Source: Streptomyces viridochromogenes DSM 40736 (GTDB taxonomy: Bacteria > Actinomycetota > Actinomycetes > Streptomycetales > Streptomycetaceae). From it: a stretch of 64,000 bases of DNA. Each line of letters begins with the position of its first letter. Positions within the stretch are counted from its first letter, which is position 1. Location of the stretch: NCBI RefSeq assembly GCF_000158955.1, contig NZ_GG657757.1, positions 2,286,197 to 2,350,196 on the forward strand, in the 5' to 3' direction. Below, one piece after another: positions 36,964 through 45,207 of the stretch. A program made the translations under genes and the position numbers. Under the pieces are notes generated by a model. That model was not told the DNA's origin and searched no databases. It was given only the letters and a program-made list of their open reading frames with translations.

Positions 36964-37665
36964 TCACTCGTCGTCGAGGCCGCGCTCGATCGCGTACCTG
37001 ACGAGCTCCACGCGGTTGTGGAGCTGGAGCTTGCCGAGGGTGTTCTGGACGTGGTTCTGCACCGTGCGGTGGGAGATGACCAGGCGCTCGGCGATCTGCT
37101 TGTAGCTCAGGCCCTTGGCGACCAGGCGCAGCACCTCGGTCTCGCGGTCGGTGAGCCGGGGCGCCTTCGGTTCGTCGGCGTCGGGAGCCGGGGCGGGCTC
37201 GGAGGCCAGGCGGCGGTACTCGCCGAGGACCAGCCCGGCGAGCCCGGGGGTGAAGACCGGGTCGCCGACGGCCGTGCTGCGGACCGCGTCCCGGAGCTCC
37301 TCGGTGGAGGCGGACTTCAGCAGGTAGCCGGTCGCGCCGGACTTCACCGCCTCCAGGACGTCGGCGTGCTCACCGCTCGCGGACAGCACGAGGACGCGCA
37401 GCGCGGGGTCGGCGGCGACGACCTCCTTGCAGACCTGGACGCCGGGCTTGCCGGGCAGGTTCAGGTCGAGCACGAGAACCTCGGGCACGGCGGCCTTGGC
37501 GCGGCGCACGGCCTGCTCGCCGTCGCCCGCGGTGGCGACCACCTCGAAACCCGACTCGGCCAGGTCACGGGCGACGGCGTCGCGCCACATGGGGTGGTCG
37601 TCGACCACCATGACCTTGATCGGGTCCTTGACGGGGTCCCGCTGGTTCTCCGTGGTCTCCGTCAT
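36964..37665 (-). CDS. LuxR/NarL-family response regulator, MacR-like
   Basis: The 233-residue protein has a receiver domain (IKVMVVDDHPMWRDAVARDL with acidic pocket, VLVLDLNLPGKPG with phosphoacceptor Asp, LVLSASGEHADVLEAVKSGATGYLLKSAS with Lys) and a C-terminal LuxR HTH (LTDRETEVLRLVAKGLSYKQIAERLVISHRTVQNHV). It lies next to the kinase at 37662-38889 and, in S. coelicolor, the equivalent pair SCO2120/2121 is MacRS, controlling morphogenesis genes and actinorhodin. ATG at 37665 overlaps the restored kinase stop as ATGA. With the nine-T tract as given, the kinase frame instead runs into this gene without a stop. Confidence 0.93.
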   Translation of the reverse strand: MTETTENQRDPVKDPIKVMVVDDHPMWRDAVARDLAESGFEVVATAGDGEQAVRRAKAAVPEVLVLDLNLPGKPGVQVCKEVVAADPALRVLVLSASGEHADVLEAVKSGATGYLLKSASTEELRDAVRSTAVGDPVFTPGLAGLVLGEYRRLASEPAPAPDADEPKAPRLTDRETEVLRLVAKGLSYKQIAERLVISHRTVQNHVQNTLGKLQLHNRVELVRYAIERGLDDE

Positions 37666-38889
37666 CGCCGCTCCGCCTTCCCCCGTGTCTCTGTCACGTC
37701 CTTCGGTACCTTCAACTCGACAAAAAAAAACCAGCCCCGGCACCGAGATCAGCTCCGCGCTGCCGCCGAGCTCGCGCAGCCGGCCGCGGATCGACAGGGC
37801 GACACCGAGCCGCCCCTCGCCCTCGGCCTGCGCGAGCCGCCCCTCGGGGATGCCGGGTCCGTCGTCCCGCACGGTGACGATCACCTCGTCCGGCTCGTCC
37901 TCGACCAGGATCCACGCGCGCGCCTGTTCTCCGGCGTGTCTGCGGACGTTGTCCAGGGCGGCCCCGACGGCGGCGGCCACCTCGCGGGCGGCGACCGGCG
38001 TCAGCGGCACGGGCGCGCCGGGCTCGGCGAGGCTGACCATGGCCCCGGCGTACGGCGCGAGCAGGGCGCGCAGGTCGACGGGGCCGCTCTGCTCCGGGTC
38101 CTCGTCGACGGCCCGGACGAGCGCTCCCTCGGCGGCGTCCTCCGAGACCCTGGAGACGGGGATCAGTCCGCCGGAGACCAGGGTGCGCAGCGCGACCTCC
38201 TGCTCGCCGGCCATCCGGCCCAGCTCGGCCGCCTCCCCGCCGATCACCGCACCCCGGCGCTGCACCATCGCCAGCACCTGGAGCACGCTGTCGTGGATGT
38301 CCCGGGCGAGGCGCTCCCGCTCCCGCGTCGCGGCCTCGATCTCCAGGGCGCGGGCGAGGGTGCGCTCGGAGGCGCGGGCGACCTCGACGACGTAGCCGAT
38401 GGCGATGGAGGCGATGCAGACCAGGATGACGTTGTGGACGGTGTCGCGGGCCGGGGTGCCGCGCTCGACCAGGTTGGCGGCGGCCACCAGGCTGGAGGCG
38501 AGGGCCGCCCAGCGCCAGCCGCCCTTGAGGGCGAACGCCAGCACGGAACCGGCGGTCCATATCGACGGCAGCGTCGGACCGCCCGCCTGCACCCGCTCGT
38601 GCGCGTCGGCCACGGGCGTGAGCAGGATGCCGGTGACGGCGATGGTGAGGTCGGCGGTGAGGAACCGCTTGGTGCAGCGGACGGCGCTCGCGACCCGCGG
38701 CAGGGTGGCCAGGGTCCATCCGCCCAGCACCGCGTAGTAGGCGACGGCGATCCAGGGACGGGCGAACTCGTCGTAGGCGGTGGCGAACAGGCCGACCGCG
38801 TAGAGCATCGTGAGCACCCGGTAGGCGGTCAGCGCACGCCACAGCGGCTGCTCGACCGACATCCTCATGACACGCTCGCGCTTGGCCAT
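37662..38889 (-). CDS. DUF5931-type sensor histidine kinase, MacS-like, frame disrupted at a T9 run near its 3' end
   Basis: Membrane sensor with about six N-terminal hydrophobic segments, then RERERLARDIHDSVLQVLAMVQRRG (phosphoacceptor His) and a HATPase domain (ALDNVRRHAGEQARAWILVEDE, VTVRDDGPGIP). The catalytic tail normally ends SVPGQGT-like then VELKVPK. Here LVFF replaces that segment, encoded by CTGG plus nine T on the minus strand (A at 37722-37730). Eight T would restore VELKVPKDVTETRGKAERR and a stop overlapping the macR ATG, giving about 408 residues. As printed the frame instead reads straight through into the regulator. ATG 38889 has no strong ribosome site. Confidence 0.85.
37722..37730 (-). 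other. Nine-base homopolymer inside the kinase 3' end
   Basis: A9 on the plus strand (T9 on the coding minus strand), exceptional in a genome this G/C rich. It lies about 60 bp before the kinase stop and shifts the reading frame. Candidate for sequencing error, polymerase slippage or a phase-variable switch. Confidence 0.7.
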
Positions 38890-38915
38890 GCCCCACCCCC
38901 CGATCGCAGGCCCGT

Positions 38916-39722
38916 CTAGGGCTCGGTCCGCCGCTCGTCCGTCCGGTCCTGCTCGGCCTTCTCCTTCGCGGCCTGTTCCTTCTCCGCCCGGGCGAGCGCG
39001 GCCTTCGCCGTCTTCTCGGCTTCCTTCTCCGCCTTCGCCGCCTCCGCGAGCTGCCGCTTCATGGCCGTCGCGTACATGTCGACGTACTCCTGGCCGGAGA
39101 GCTTCATGATCTCGTACATGACCTCGTCGGTCACGGCGCGCAGCACGAACCGGTCGTGCTCCATGCCCTGGTAGCGGCTGAAGTCCAGGGGCTTGCCGAT
39201 CCGGATGCCGGGCCGCATCAGCTTCGGCATCACCTTCCCGGGCGGCTGGATCTTCTCCGTGTCGATCATGGCGACCGGGATGACGGGCGCGCCCGTCGCG
39301 AGCGCCACGCGCGCGAGGCCGCCCGGCTTGCCGCGGTAGAGCCGCCCGTCGGGCGAGCGCGTCCCCTCCGGGTAGATGCCGAACAGCTCGCCGCGCTCCA
39401 GCACCTCGATGCCGCTCTTGATGGCGGCCTCACCCGCGCCACGCGCACCGGAGCGGTCCACGGGCAGCTGGCCGACGCCCTTGAAGAAGGCGGCCGTCAG
39501 CCGGCCCTTCACTCCGGGCGTGGTGAAGTACTCGGCCTTCGCGATGAACGTGACCTTGCGGTCCAGGACGGCAGGCAGGAAGAACGAGTCCGAGAAGGAC
39601 AGATGATTGCTCGCCAGGATCGCGGGGCCCTCGGCGGGAACGTTCTCCAGGCCTTCCACCCAGGGCCTGAAGGCGACCTTCAGCGGCCCCCCAACAGCGA
39701 CCTTCATCGCGCCGTACAACAA
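38916..39722 (-). CDS. plsC: 1-acyl-sn-glycerol-3-phosphate acyltransferase (PlsC-like)
   Basis: Acylates lysophosphatidate in phospholipid synthesis. The 268-residue protein has the acyltransferase blocks NHLSFSD (NHxxxxD), LPVDRSGARGAGEAA, GIYPEGTRSPDGRLYRGKPG and VIPVAMIDTEKI. The C-terminal 50 residues are a Lys/Ala/Glu helix. TTG at 39722 is preferred because AGGAGG precedes it by 7 nt; a later ATG (residue 6) is too far. It precedes macS by 26 bp on the same strand. Confidence 0.92.
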   Translation of the reverse strand: MLYGAMKVAVGGPLKVAFRPWVEGLENVPAEGPAILASNHLSFSDSFFLPAVLDRKVTFIAKAEYFTTPGVKGRLTAAFFKGVGQLPVDRSGARGAGEAAIKSGIEVLERGELFGIYPEGTRSPDGRLYRGKPGGLARVALATGAPVIPVAMIDTEKIQPPGKVMPKLMRPGIRIGKPLDFSRYQGMEHDRFVLRAVTDEVMYEIMKLSGQEYVDMYATAMKRQLAEAAKAEKEAEKTAKAALARAEKEQAAKEKAEQDRTDERRTEP

Positions 39723-39745
39723 CCGAGTGCCTCCTGTATGTGTCG

Positions 39746-39773
39746 ATCAGACCATAACCCGGACCGCCGTCAA
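39746..39773 (-). promoter_or_regulatory. Possible promoter for plsC-macS-macR
   Basis: On the minus strand TTGACG (39768-39773) and TCTGAT (39746-39751) are 16 bp apart; the -35 is good, the -10 moderate. It sits about 24 bp before the plsC start. Confidence 0.4.
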
Positions 39774-39909
39774 AGGCGCCGACGGCCCTGGTCGGTGTCA
39801 GTGCGGTCGCGTACGGTGAAGGTCCCGCGAACGACGTGCGACCCCTTCCATGACGTTCCGTGACATTCGGTGATCGTGTCAGTCCCTTCTCACGACCAGG
39901 AGGCCGAAG

Positions 39910-40707
39910 GTGCCGGTCCTTGCCGGAGCCGAGCCGTTTCGCCACGAGGGCGGGGAGGCGGCCGTCCTCCTCTGCCACGGCTTCACCGGTTCACCGCAGT
40001 CGCTGCGCCCCTGGGCGGAGCATCTCGCCGACCAAGGTCTGACCGTCTCGCTGCCGCTGCTGCCCGGGCACGGCACGCGCTGGGAGGACCTGCGGATCAC
40101 GGGCTGGCAGGACTGGTACGCGGAGGTGGACCGCGAGCTGCGTGCCCTGTGCGAGCGCCGCGAGAAGGTGTTCGTGGCCGGTCTGTCCATGGGCGGCGCC
40201 CTGGCCCTGCGGCTGGCCGCGCGGCACGGCGACGCCGTCAGCGGCGTGGTGGTCGTCAACCCGGCGAACAAGGTGCACGGCCTGGCCGCGCACGCCCTCC
40301 CGGTGCTCCGCCACTTGGTCCCCGCGACGAAGGGGATCGCCAGTGACATCGCCAAGCCGGACAGCAGGGAGCTCGGCTACGACCGGGTTCCGCTGCACGC
40401 GGCGCACTCCCTGCGCCAGTTCTTCCGGATCGTGGACGGCGAGCTTCCGCAGGTCACCCAGCCGGTGCTGCTGCTGCGCAGCCCGCAGGACCATGTGGTG
40501 CCGCCCGCCGACTCGGCCCGTGTCCTCAGCCGCATCTCGTCGACCGATGTGAAAGAGGTCCTGCTGGAACAGAGCTACCACGTCGCCACGTTGGACCATG
40601 ACGCGGACCGGATCTTCGAGGAGAGCAGCGCGTTCATCGGCCGGCTCGCGTCCGGTCTCCGCGAGGAGCCCGGTCTCGGCAAGGAAGGGACGACCGCAGG
40701 TGGCTGA
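39910..40707 (+). CDS. Alpha/beta-hydrolase, carboxylesterase/monoacylglycerol-lipase-like
   Basis: The 265-residue protein has the alpha/beta fold with oxyanion segment LLCHGFTGSPQS, nucleophile elbow VFVAGLSMGGALAL, Asp in LLRSPQDHVVPP and His in LEQSYHVATLDHD. This matches the Est30/monoacylglycerol lipase group. The GTG at 39910 has GGAGG upstream. Its stop overlaps the following gene by 8 bp. Confidence 0.92.
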   Translation: MPVLAGAEPFRHEGGEAAVLLCHGFTGSPQSLRPWAEHLADQGLTVSLPLLPGHGTRWEDLRITGWQDWYAEVDRELRALCERREKVFVAGLSMGGALALRLAARHGDAVSGVVVVNPANKVHGLAAHALPVLRHLVPATKGIASDIAKPDSRELGYDRVPLHAAHSLRQFFRIVDGELPQVTQPVLLLRSPQDHVVPPADSARVLSRISSTDVKEVLLEQSYHVATLDHDADRIFEESSAFIGRLASGLREEPGLGKEGTTAGG

Positions 40708-41311
40708 GCACGACTCCGACCGCGAGGGCCGCGAGCCGGACGAGAAGGGTGTCCCGTTCGACGAGGAGGCCGCCTGGGCGGCGATCGTCGCCGGGTACGG
40801 CGAGGAGCCGCCGGACCCGCCGGGCGCCAAGCCGTTCAAGTCCATCGAGGACCTGGCGCTGCTGGAGTCCGAGACCAACGACGGCCGGGTGGACACGGCC
40901 GGTGACGCCGCGAAGCCCGCTGAGCCGGAGAAGCCGGAGGCCAAGGGGGCCGGTGCCAAGCCGGCCGGGCCTCTCGGCGGATCCGTCTCCTTCGCCCCCG
41001 GCGTCGGCCCGCGCGACTACTCCGCGCCCGAGCCCGCCGAGGGTGACTTCGACGAGGACGACGAGGGTCATTTCGTCCCCCCGGAGCCGCCGCCGCTGCC
41101 GGCCGCCGACGTCACCGCGAAGTTCGCCTGGCTCGGCGTGCTCGGCGGGCCGGTGCTGCTCCTGCTGGCCGTGCTGCTCGGCTGGGAGATGACCTGGTGG
41201 CTGGCGACGCTGGGGATCGGCGGGTTCCTCGGCGGGTTCGCGACGCTGGTGGTGCGGATGCGGACGGATGACGAGGACGACGACGATCCGGGGCGCGGAG
41301 CGGTCGTCTAG
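40700..41311 (+). CDS. Acidic protein with C-terminal membrane segments, unknown function
   Basis: The 203-residue protein starts with about 130 residues rich in Glu, Asp, Pro and Ala, then two hydrophobic segments (FAWLGVLGGPVLLLLAVLLG and WWLATLGIGGFLGGFATLVV), ending in acidic residues. No known domain. GTG at 40700 overlaps the esterase stop; GGAAGGG lies upstream. The 3' end lies in the 14-bp repeat array, whose first unit carries its TAG stop. Confidence 0.75.
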   Translation: MAEHDSDREGREPDEKGVPFDEEAAWAAIVAGYGEEPPDPPGAKPFKSIEDLALLESETNDGRVDTAGDAAKPAEPEKPEAKGAGAKPAGPLGGSVSFAPGVGPRDYSAPEPAEGDFDEDDEGHFVPPEPPPLPAADVTAKFAWLGVLGGPVLLLLAVLLGWEMTWWLATLGIGGFLGGFATLVVRMRTDDEDDDDPGRGAVV

Positions 41312-41388
41312 ACGGCGGTGTCTAGACGGCGGTGTCTAGACGGCGGTGTCTAGACGGTGGTGTCTAGACGGTGGTGTCTAGACGGTGG
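41307..41388. repeat. Six tandem 14-bp repeats containing TCTAGA
   Basis: Units TCTAGACGG(C/T)GGTG occur six times without gap; the first three carry C, the last three carry T at the variable position. Each has the palindrome TCTAGA, with TAG on both strands, and the convergent genes at 40700 and 42139 both stop in it (41309-41311 and 41378-41380). The tetranucleotide CTAG is normally avoided in bacteria. Confidence 0.95.
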
Positions 41389-42139
41389 TCGTGCGGACTG
41401 CCGGCACTCTGAGGGCGGCAAGGACCGGCAGATGGTCCGTGGCCGCCCTCAAGTCTGTCCCGGTCACCCCGGGGTGCCCGACCGGCACCCCGCAGCCCAG
41501 CACCTCGATGCCCCCGGTCACGAAGATCGCGTCGATGCGCTGGTAGGGGTCGGAGGGGGTCCAGGTGTGCTCGCCGCCCCAGGGCGCGGCGACCCGGCAG
41601 TCGGTCAGACTGCCGGCCAGCCTGCGGAAGGTGCGGCCGTCGGGGCGTTCGTTCAGGTCACCGCCGGCGATCGCGTGCTCCACGCCCATGCCGGCGAGCC
41701 GGTCCAGGAGCATGCCGCCCTGCTCGTAGCGCTCGTCCTTCTGGAGCGACAGATGGCAGCTCAGGACGCCGAGCCGGGTGCCGGCGAACCGGACGACGGC
41801 GGTGGCGAAGCCGCGGCGGTGCAGGCCGGGGGTGGGGGGCAGGAGGATGTCCTCGGTGCGTTCCACACCCGCCCGGAGCGAACTGAGGATCGCCGGTCCG
41901 GTGGTGGTGGCGCCGCCGGTGACGATCACCAGGTCGGCCGCGCGGGCCAGGCGGGCGAGTTTCTTGCGCCAGCGGAAGAAGCGGGGCGCTTCTTGGACGA
42001 GGACCAGGTCGGGCTCGCACGCCTTGATGACGCGGGCCAGGGCGGCGGTGTCGTCGCGCATCGAGCGGATGTTGTAGCTGAGGACCCTGATGACTGCGGA
42101 ACCGTCGGGTTCTGTACGCGAGTTGGGGAGCAGCGACAT
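41378..42139 (-). CDS. Endonuclease/exonuclease/phosphatase (EEP) family protein
   Basis: The 253-residue protein has VIRVLSYNIRSM, LVLVQEAP (Glu), LGVLSCHLSLQ, HAIAGGDLNERPDG (Asp-x-Asn) and ATDHLPVLAAL (Asp-His), the DNase I/EEP signatures. Substrate cannot be told: phosphoinositide phosphatase, nuclease or sphingomyelinase-like. No signal peptide is seen, so it is probably cytosolic. It converges with the acidic membrane protein gene through the repeat array, whose last unit holds its TAG stop. Confidence 0.9.
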   Translation of the reverse strand: MSLLPNSRTEPDGSAVIRVLSYNIRSMRDDTAALARVIKACEPDLVLVQEAPRFFRWRKKLARLARAADLVIVTGGATTTGPAILSSLRAGVERTEDILLPPTPGLHRRGFATAVVRFAGTRLGVLSCHLSLQKDERYEQGGMLLDRLAGMGVEHAIAGGDLNERPDGRTFRRLAGSLTDCRVAAPWGGEHTWTPSDPYQRIDAIFVTGGIEVLGCGVPVGHPGVTGTDLRAATDHLPVLAALRVPAVRTTTV

Positions 42140-42164
42140 GTGATCAATTTACGCCCAAAAGGGC

Positions 42165-42228
42165 GGGGCACGGGGATGGTGCGCGAGTGCCGGTGGTGCG
42201 TGGCTGATCGCGCGGTTCCCCGTGCCCC
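42165..42228 (-). terminator. glkA terminator in a Streptomyces dispersed-repeat element
   Basis: GGGGCACGGGGA (42165-42176) and TCCCCGTGCCCC (42217-42228) form a 12-bp stem around a 40-bp loop containing the GCGCGATCAGCC core seen in many Streptomyces intergenic repeats. On the minus strand it follows the glkA stop through a T-rich stretch. A small CGCCC-AAAA-GGGCG hairpin lies just beyond. Confidence 0.75.
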
Positions 42229-42250
42229 CAAAAACAAAAAAGAAAGGCGA

Positions 42251-43204
42251 TTACATGATCGGGTCGGGTTCGCGGGCCAGGTCGGCCGCACCTACCAGGC
42301 CTGCCTTGTTGCCCAGTTCCGCCGCTCTGACCTCCGCCACCGGGCGCCAGTTGCCGCCTACCAGCCAGCGCTTGTAGGACTTGCGGATCGGGCCCAGGAC
42401 CAGTTCGCCCTCGTCGGAGAGGCCGCCGCCGACGATGAAGGCGGAGGGGTCGAAGAGGGAGGCGAGGTCGGCGAGGCCCGCGCCGACCCAGCGGGCCAGT
42501 TCGCGGTAGGAGTCGACCGCCACCCGGTCGCCCTGGCGGGCGGCCACGGAGATGTGCTTGCCCTCGACGCCCTCGGGCGAGCCGTCGCCGAGGCCGAGCA
42601 GGATCTCGGCGTTCTCGGGGGTGGCGTTGGCGCGCTGCTTGGCGTACCGCACGAGGGCGCGCCCGGAGGCGTACTGCTCCCAGCAGCCCTGCGAGCCGCA
42701 GCCGCACAGCAGGCCGTCCGGCACCATGCGGATGTGGCCGAACTCGGCGGCCACGCCGAAGTGCCCGCGGCGCAGCTTGTTGCCGATGATGATGCCGCCG
42801 CCGAGGCCGGTGCCCAGCGTGATGCAGATGACATTGCGGTGGCCCTTGCCGGCGCCGAACTTGTACTCGCCCCACGCCGCGGCGTTCGCGTCGTTCTCCA
42901 CAACCACCGGGAGGCCCACGCGGGCCTCCACCTTCTCCTTGAGCGGCTCGTTGCGCCAATGGATGTTGGGCGCGAAGTAGACCTCGGAGCGCTGCCGGTT
43001 GACATAACCGGCGGCGCCGATGCCCACGCCGACGATGTCGTGACCGACGCGTGCGCCGTCCACCGCCGAGGCGATGGCGTCCACGATGCCCTCGGGCGTG
43101 CCCGGGGTCGGCACCTTGTGGGTCGAGAGGATGTTGCCTTCCTCATCGACCACGCCGGCCGCGATCTTCGTGCCGCCGATGTCGACGCCGATGGTGAGTC
43201 CCAT
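42251..43204 (-). CDS. glkA: ROK-family glucokinase (GlkA)
   Basis: Phosphorylates glucose with ATP and mediates carbon catabolite repression in S. coelicolor. The 317-residue protein has LTIGVDIGGTKIAAGVVDEEG (phosphate 1), VVVENDANAAAWGEYKFGAG, ICITLGTGLGGGIIIGNKL, and the ROK zinc motif CGCGSQGCWEQYASG. Size matches GlkA exactly. GAGGGATTC precedes the ATG at 43204. Upstream DUF5304 gene lies 144 bp away and is known in S. coelicolor to affect glkA function. Confidence 0.97.
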   Translation of the reverse strand: MGLTIGVDIGGTKIAAGVVDEEGNILSTHKVPTPGTPEGIVDAIASAVDGARVGHDIVGVGIGAAGYVNRQRSEVYFAPNIHWRNEPLKEKVEARVGLPVVVENDANAAAWGEYKFGAGKGHRNVICITLGTGLGGGIIIGNKLRRGHFGVAAEFGHIRMVPDGLLCGCGSQGCWEQYASGRALVRYAKQRANATPENAEILLGLGDGSPEGVEGKHISVAARQGDRVAVDSYRELARWVGAGLADLASLFDPSAFIVGGGLSDEGELVLGPIRKSYKRWLVGGNWRPVAEVRAAELGNKAGLVGAADLAREPDPIM

Positions 43205-43348
43205 GAATCCCTCAGTTTCGGTCGAGCCCCGCTACGGCCAACGGTACCCGAGGCGCTGCCCCCGGGTTCGGCTCGTCCGACCGGTGGGCAGGCCCGGCGG
43301 GCTCACGCAGGGCGCCGCTCTCGCGAGGCCGGGGACCCGGCCGGGGAC

Positions 43349-43849
43349 TCAGTCGAGGTCGATGCGTTCACCGGGGCCGGATTCGTCGCCCCGGTCCCGG
43401 CGCTCGTCCAGGTCCCGCGGGTCGTCCTGGTCGTCGCGGCCGGTCCAGCGGCGCTCCTGGGACTCGACGGCGGAGCGGTAGGCGGCCAGCAGTTCGTTCC
43501 CGGCCGCGGCCAGGTGGTCGAAGACGTCCGGGTTGCGTTCGATGACGGGTTCCACGGCGGCCTTCGCCTGCTGGAAGACCTGCCGTACGGCCTGCTGCGC
43601 GGCGGGGCCGGCGACCGCGCCGAACAGCGGTGACTGGATCCCGGACAGCTTGTCGGAGACGGCGTCGACGAGCTTCTTCAGTTCCTCGGCCGCGGAGCCC
43701 GGGGGCGGGCCGTACTGGGTACGGCGGCGGGCCTTCTCCGCCTGGAGGTCCTCGGCGCACGCGGTCGCCCAGGCGTCGGCGTCGGTCGCCCGCACCTCGT
43801 CCACGGCCTCTTCGCGGGCTTCGTCCGGCGGGGGGAGCTCTTCGCTCAT
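43349..43849 (-). CDS. DUF5304 protein, upstream of glkA (SCO2127-like)
   Basis: The 166-residue protein has a helical body (DADAWATACAEDLQAEKARRR, LKKLVDAVSDKLSGIQSPLFGAVAGPAAQQAVRQVFQQAKAAVEPVIERNPDVFDHL split by short loops) and an acidic/Arg-rich C-terminus. In S. coelicolor the gene immediately upstream of glkA has been linked to glucokinase activity and sugar sensitivity; that role is known from literature memory, not visible here. No catalytic motif. Confidence 0.8.
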   Translation of the reverse strand: MSEELPPPDEAREEAVDEVRATDADAWATACAEDLQAEKARRRTQYGPPPGSAAEELKKLVDAVSDKLSGIQSPLFGAVAGPAAQQAVRQVFQQAKAAVEPVIERNPDVFDHLAAAGNELLAAYRSAVESQERRWTGRDDQDDPRDLDERRDRGDESGPGERIDLD

Positions 43850-43917
43850 GACGGACTCCTGACTACGGTTCGTCTCTACGACGTTACCCGAACGAGCCCC
43901 GCGGGTTCACGGACCGG

Positions 43918-45093
43918 TCACCGCGTCCGCGGCCACAGCTTCGGGTCGGGGGCGAAGCGAATGCGCAGCTCGCCCTCGCGCAGGGCTGCGCCGTCGACGG
44001 TGCAGCGGCGCAGCGCGGAGGGCAGCGGGACGACGCGGCGGAACCGCCCCACCGTGACGACGAGTTCGTCGCCGCGGCGGACGAGGTCGAGATCATCGCG
44101 TACGGCGCCGGGCAGCGGGATGTGCCAGACGAGCACGCCGTCCTCGCCGAGCCGGTCGGTCACGGGCCACTCGACCGGCTCGACGGGGGTGTCCCGGTCG
44201 ACGCCGGGTGCCTCCAGGGCGGTGAGGTCGTCGGCGCCGCGCGGGTCGCGGCCGAGGTGGGCGACGGTCCGGACCGGGTACGACTCCCGCCACTCCTCCA
44301 GCGCCTTGCGCTGCTGGGCGACCGGACCGGCCAGCCAGGTGTCCGGGGACGCCTCGGGCAGGACGCGGTTGGCGACGACGGCGTCGGTGCGCAGACCGCG
44401 CAGGGCGAGGCCCTGGCCGGCGGTGCGCAGGGCGTCGGCACCGGCCGGACCGGGCTCGGCGACCAGTCGTACGACGGTGTCGCGGTCGGCGACGACCGCC
44501 TCGACGGCGGCGAGTTCCAGGTCCCAGCGGGCGGCCGTGTCGTACAGCCACTCGGCGGGCATGGGGACGCCGGCGAGCCGGCCCAGGACGGGGCGCAGGG
44601 CGCGGGCCGCCTGGCGTTCCGGCGGGAGCAGACGGCGCAGGTAGCGGCGGAGTTCCTCGGGGAGGGCGAGGAGGGCGAGGGCCTGCGGGAGCGGCGGCAG
44701 GTCGACGACGAGGAGGTCGTGCCGCTCCGCCAGCGCGGCGTCACGCAGGGCCCGCAGCAGGGCGAGTTCCTCCGCTCCGGGCAGAGGGGTGAGCTCCTCG
44801 GGGTCGAGGCGGGAGGCGCCGAGGAGGTCCAGGGCGGAGGAGGCGCGGTCCTGGAGGGCGGCGAGGTCCTTCCGGAAGTCCCGGGCGGGATCGGGCCGCC
44901 AGGCGGTGAGGCGCGGGGCGGCTTCGACCGGGGTGGGGCCGGTGCCGACACCCAGGGCGGCACCGAGGGTGTCGGTGCGGTCGGCGCTGAGAACGAGGGT
45001 GTCGGTGCCCTTCTCCGCTTCGGCCAGGGCGGTCGCGGCCGCCAGGGTGGTACGACCGCTGCCGCCGGGGCCCATGATCAGGATGGTGCGCAT
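43918..45093 (-). CDS. ArsA-family anion-transporting-ATPase-like P-loop protein
   Basis: The 391-residue protein has a deviant Walker A MGPGGSGRTTLAAATALAE, a segment LLVVDLPPLPQALALL (Walker B-like) and an ArsA/GET3-type C-terminal segment LVVTVGRFRRVVPLPSALRRC. No arsenite-binding Cys triad is seen, so it is not a classical arsenical pump. ATG at 45093 (MRTILIMGPGG) is favoured over the longer frame. Equivalent to Rv2184c, next to the SRPBCC gene in both genomes. Confidence 0.88.
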   Translation of the reverse strand: MRTILIMGPGGSGRTTLAAATALAEAEKGTDTLVLSADRTDTLGAALGVGTGPTPVEAAPRLTAWRPDPARDFRKDLAALQDRASSALDLLGASRLDPEELTPLPGAEELALLRALRDAALAERHDLLVVDLPPLPQALALLALPEELRRYLRRLLPPERQAARALRPVLGRLAGVPMPAEWLYDTAARWDLELAAVEAVVADRDTVVRLVAEPGPAGADALRTAGQGLALRGLRTDAVVANRVLPEASPDTWLAGPVAQQRKALEEWRESYPVRTVAHLGRDPRGADDLTALEAPGVDRDTPVEPVEWPVTDRLGEDGVLVWHIPLPGAVRDDLDLVRRGDELVVTVGRFRRVVPLPSALRRCTVDGAALREGELRIRFAPDPKLWPRTR

Positions 45094-45118
45094 GGGAGTG
45101 AACGGTAACCGAGACGCC

Positions 45119-45205
45119 CTGAAGGGGCGCGGGGCTGTGCTGAACATGCGGCTCCGCCGCGTGGGCGCGACCAGCCACGACGCTCCCGCAGGAGCCCCCT
45201 GGGGC
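45119..45205. repeat. Streptomyces dispersed intergenic repeat
   Basis: The segment GGGGCGCGGGGCTGTG, GCGGCTCCGCCGCGTGGG and GCGCGACCAGCCACGACG matches a repeat family that I recall from many Streptomyces intergenic regions; the core GCGCGACCAGCC is related to the one in the glkA terminator. The hairpin GCGG-CTCCG-CCGC (45149-45161) is present. It separates the ArsA-like gene from the SRPBCC gene. Confidence 0.6.
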
Positions 45206-45207
45206 GG

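Noticed and set aside
36964..38889. A genuine hybrid histidine kinase of 641 residues
   Set aside because: The frame is continuous only because of the T9 run; the junction LVFFCRVEG matches no domain and the eight-T reading restores the known two-gene layout. Reported as a finding instead.
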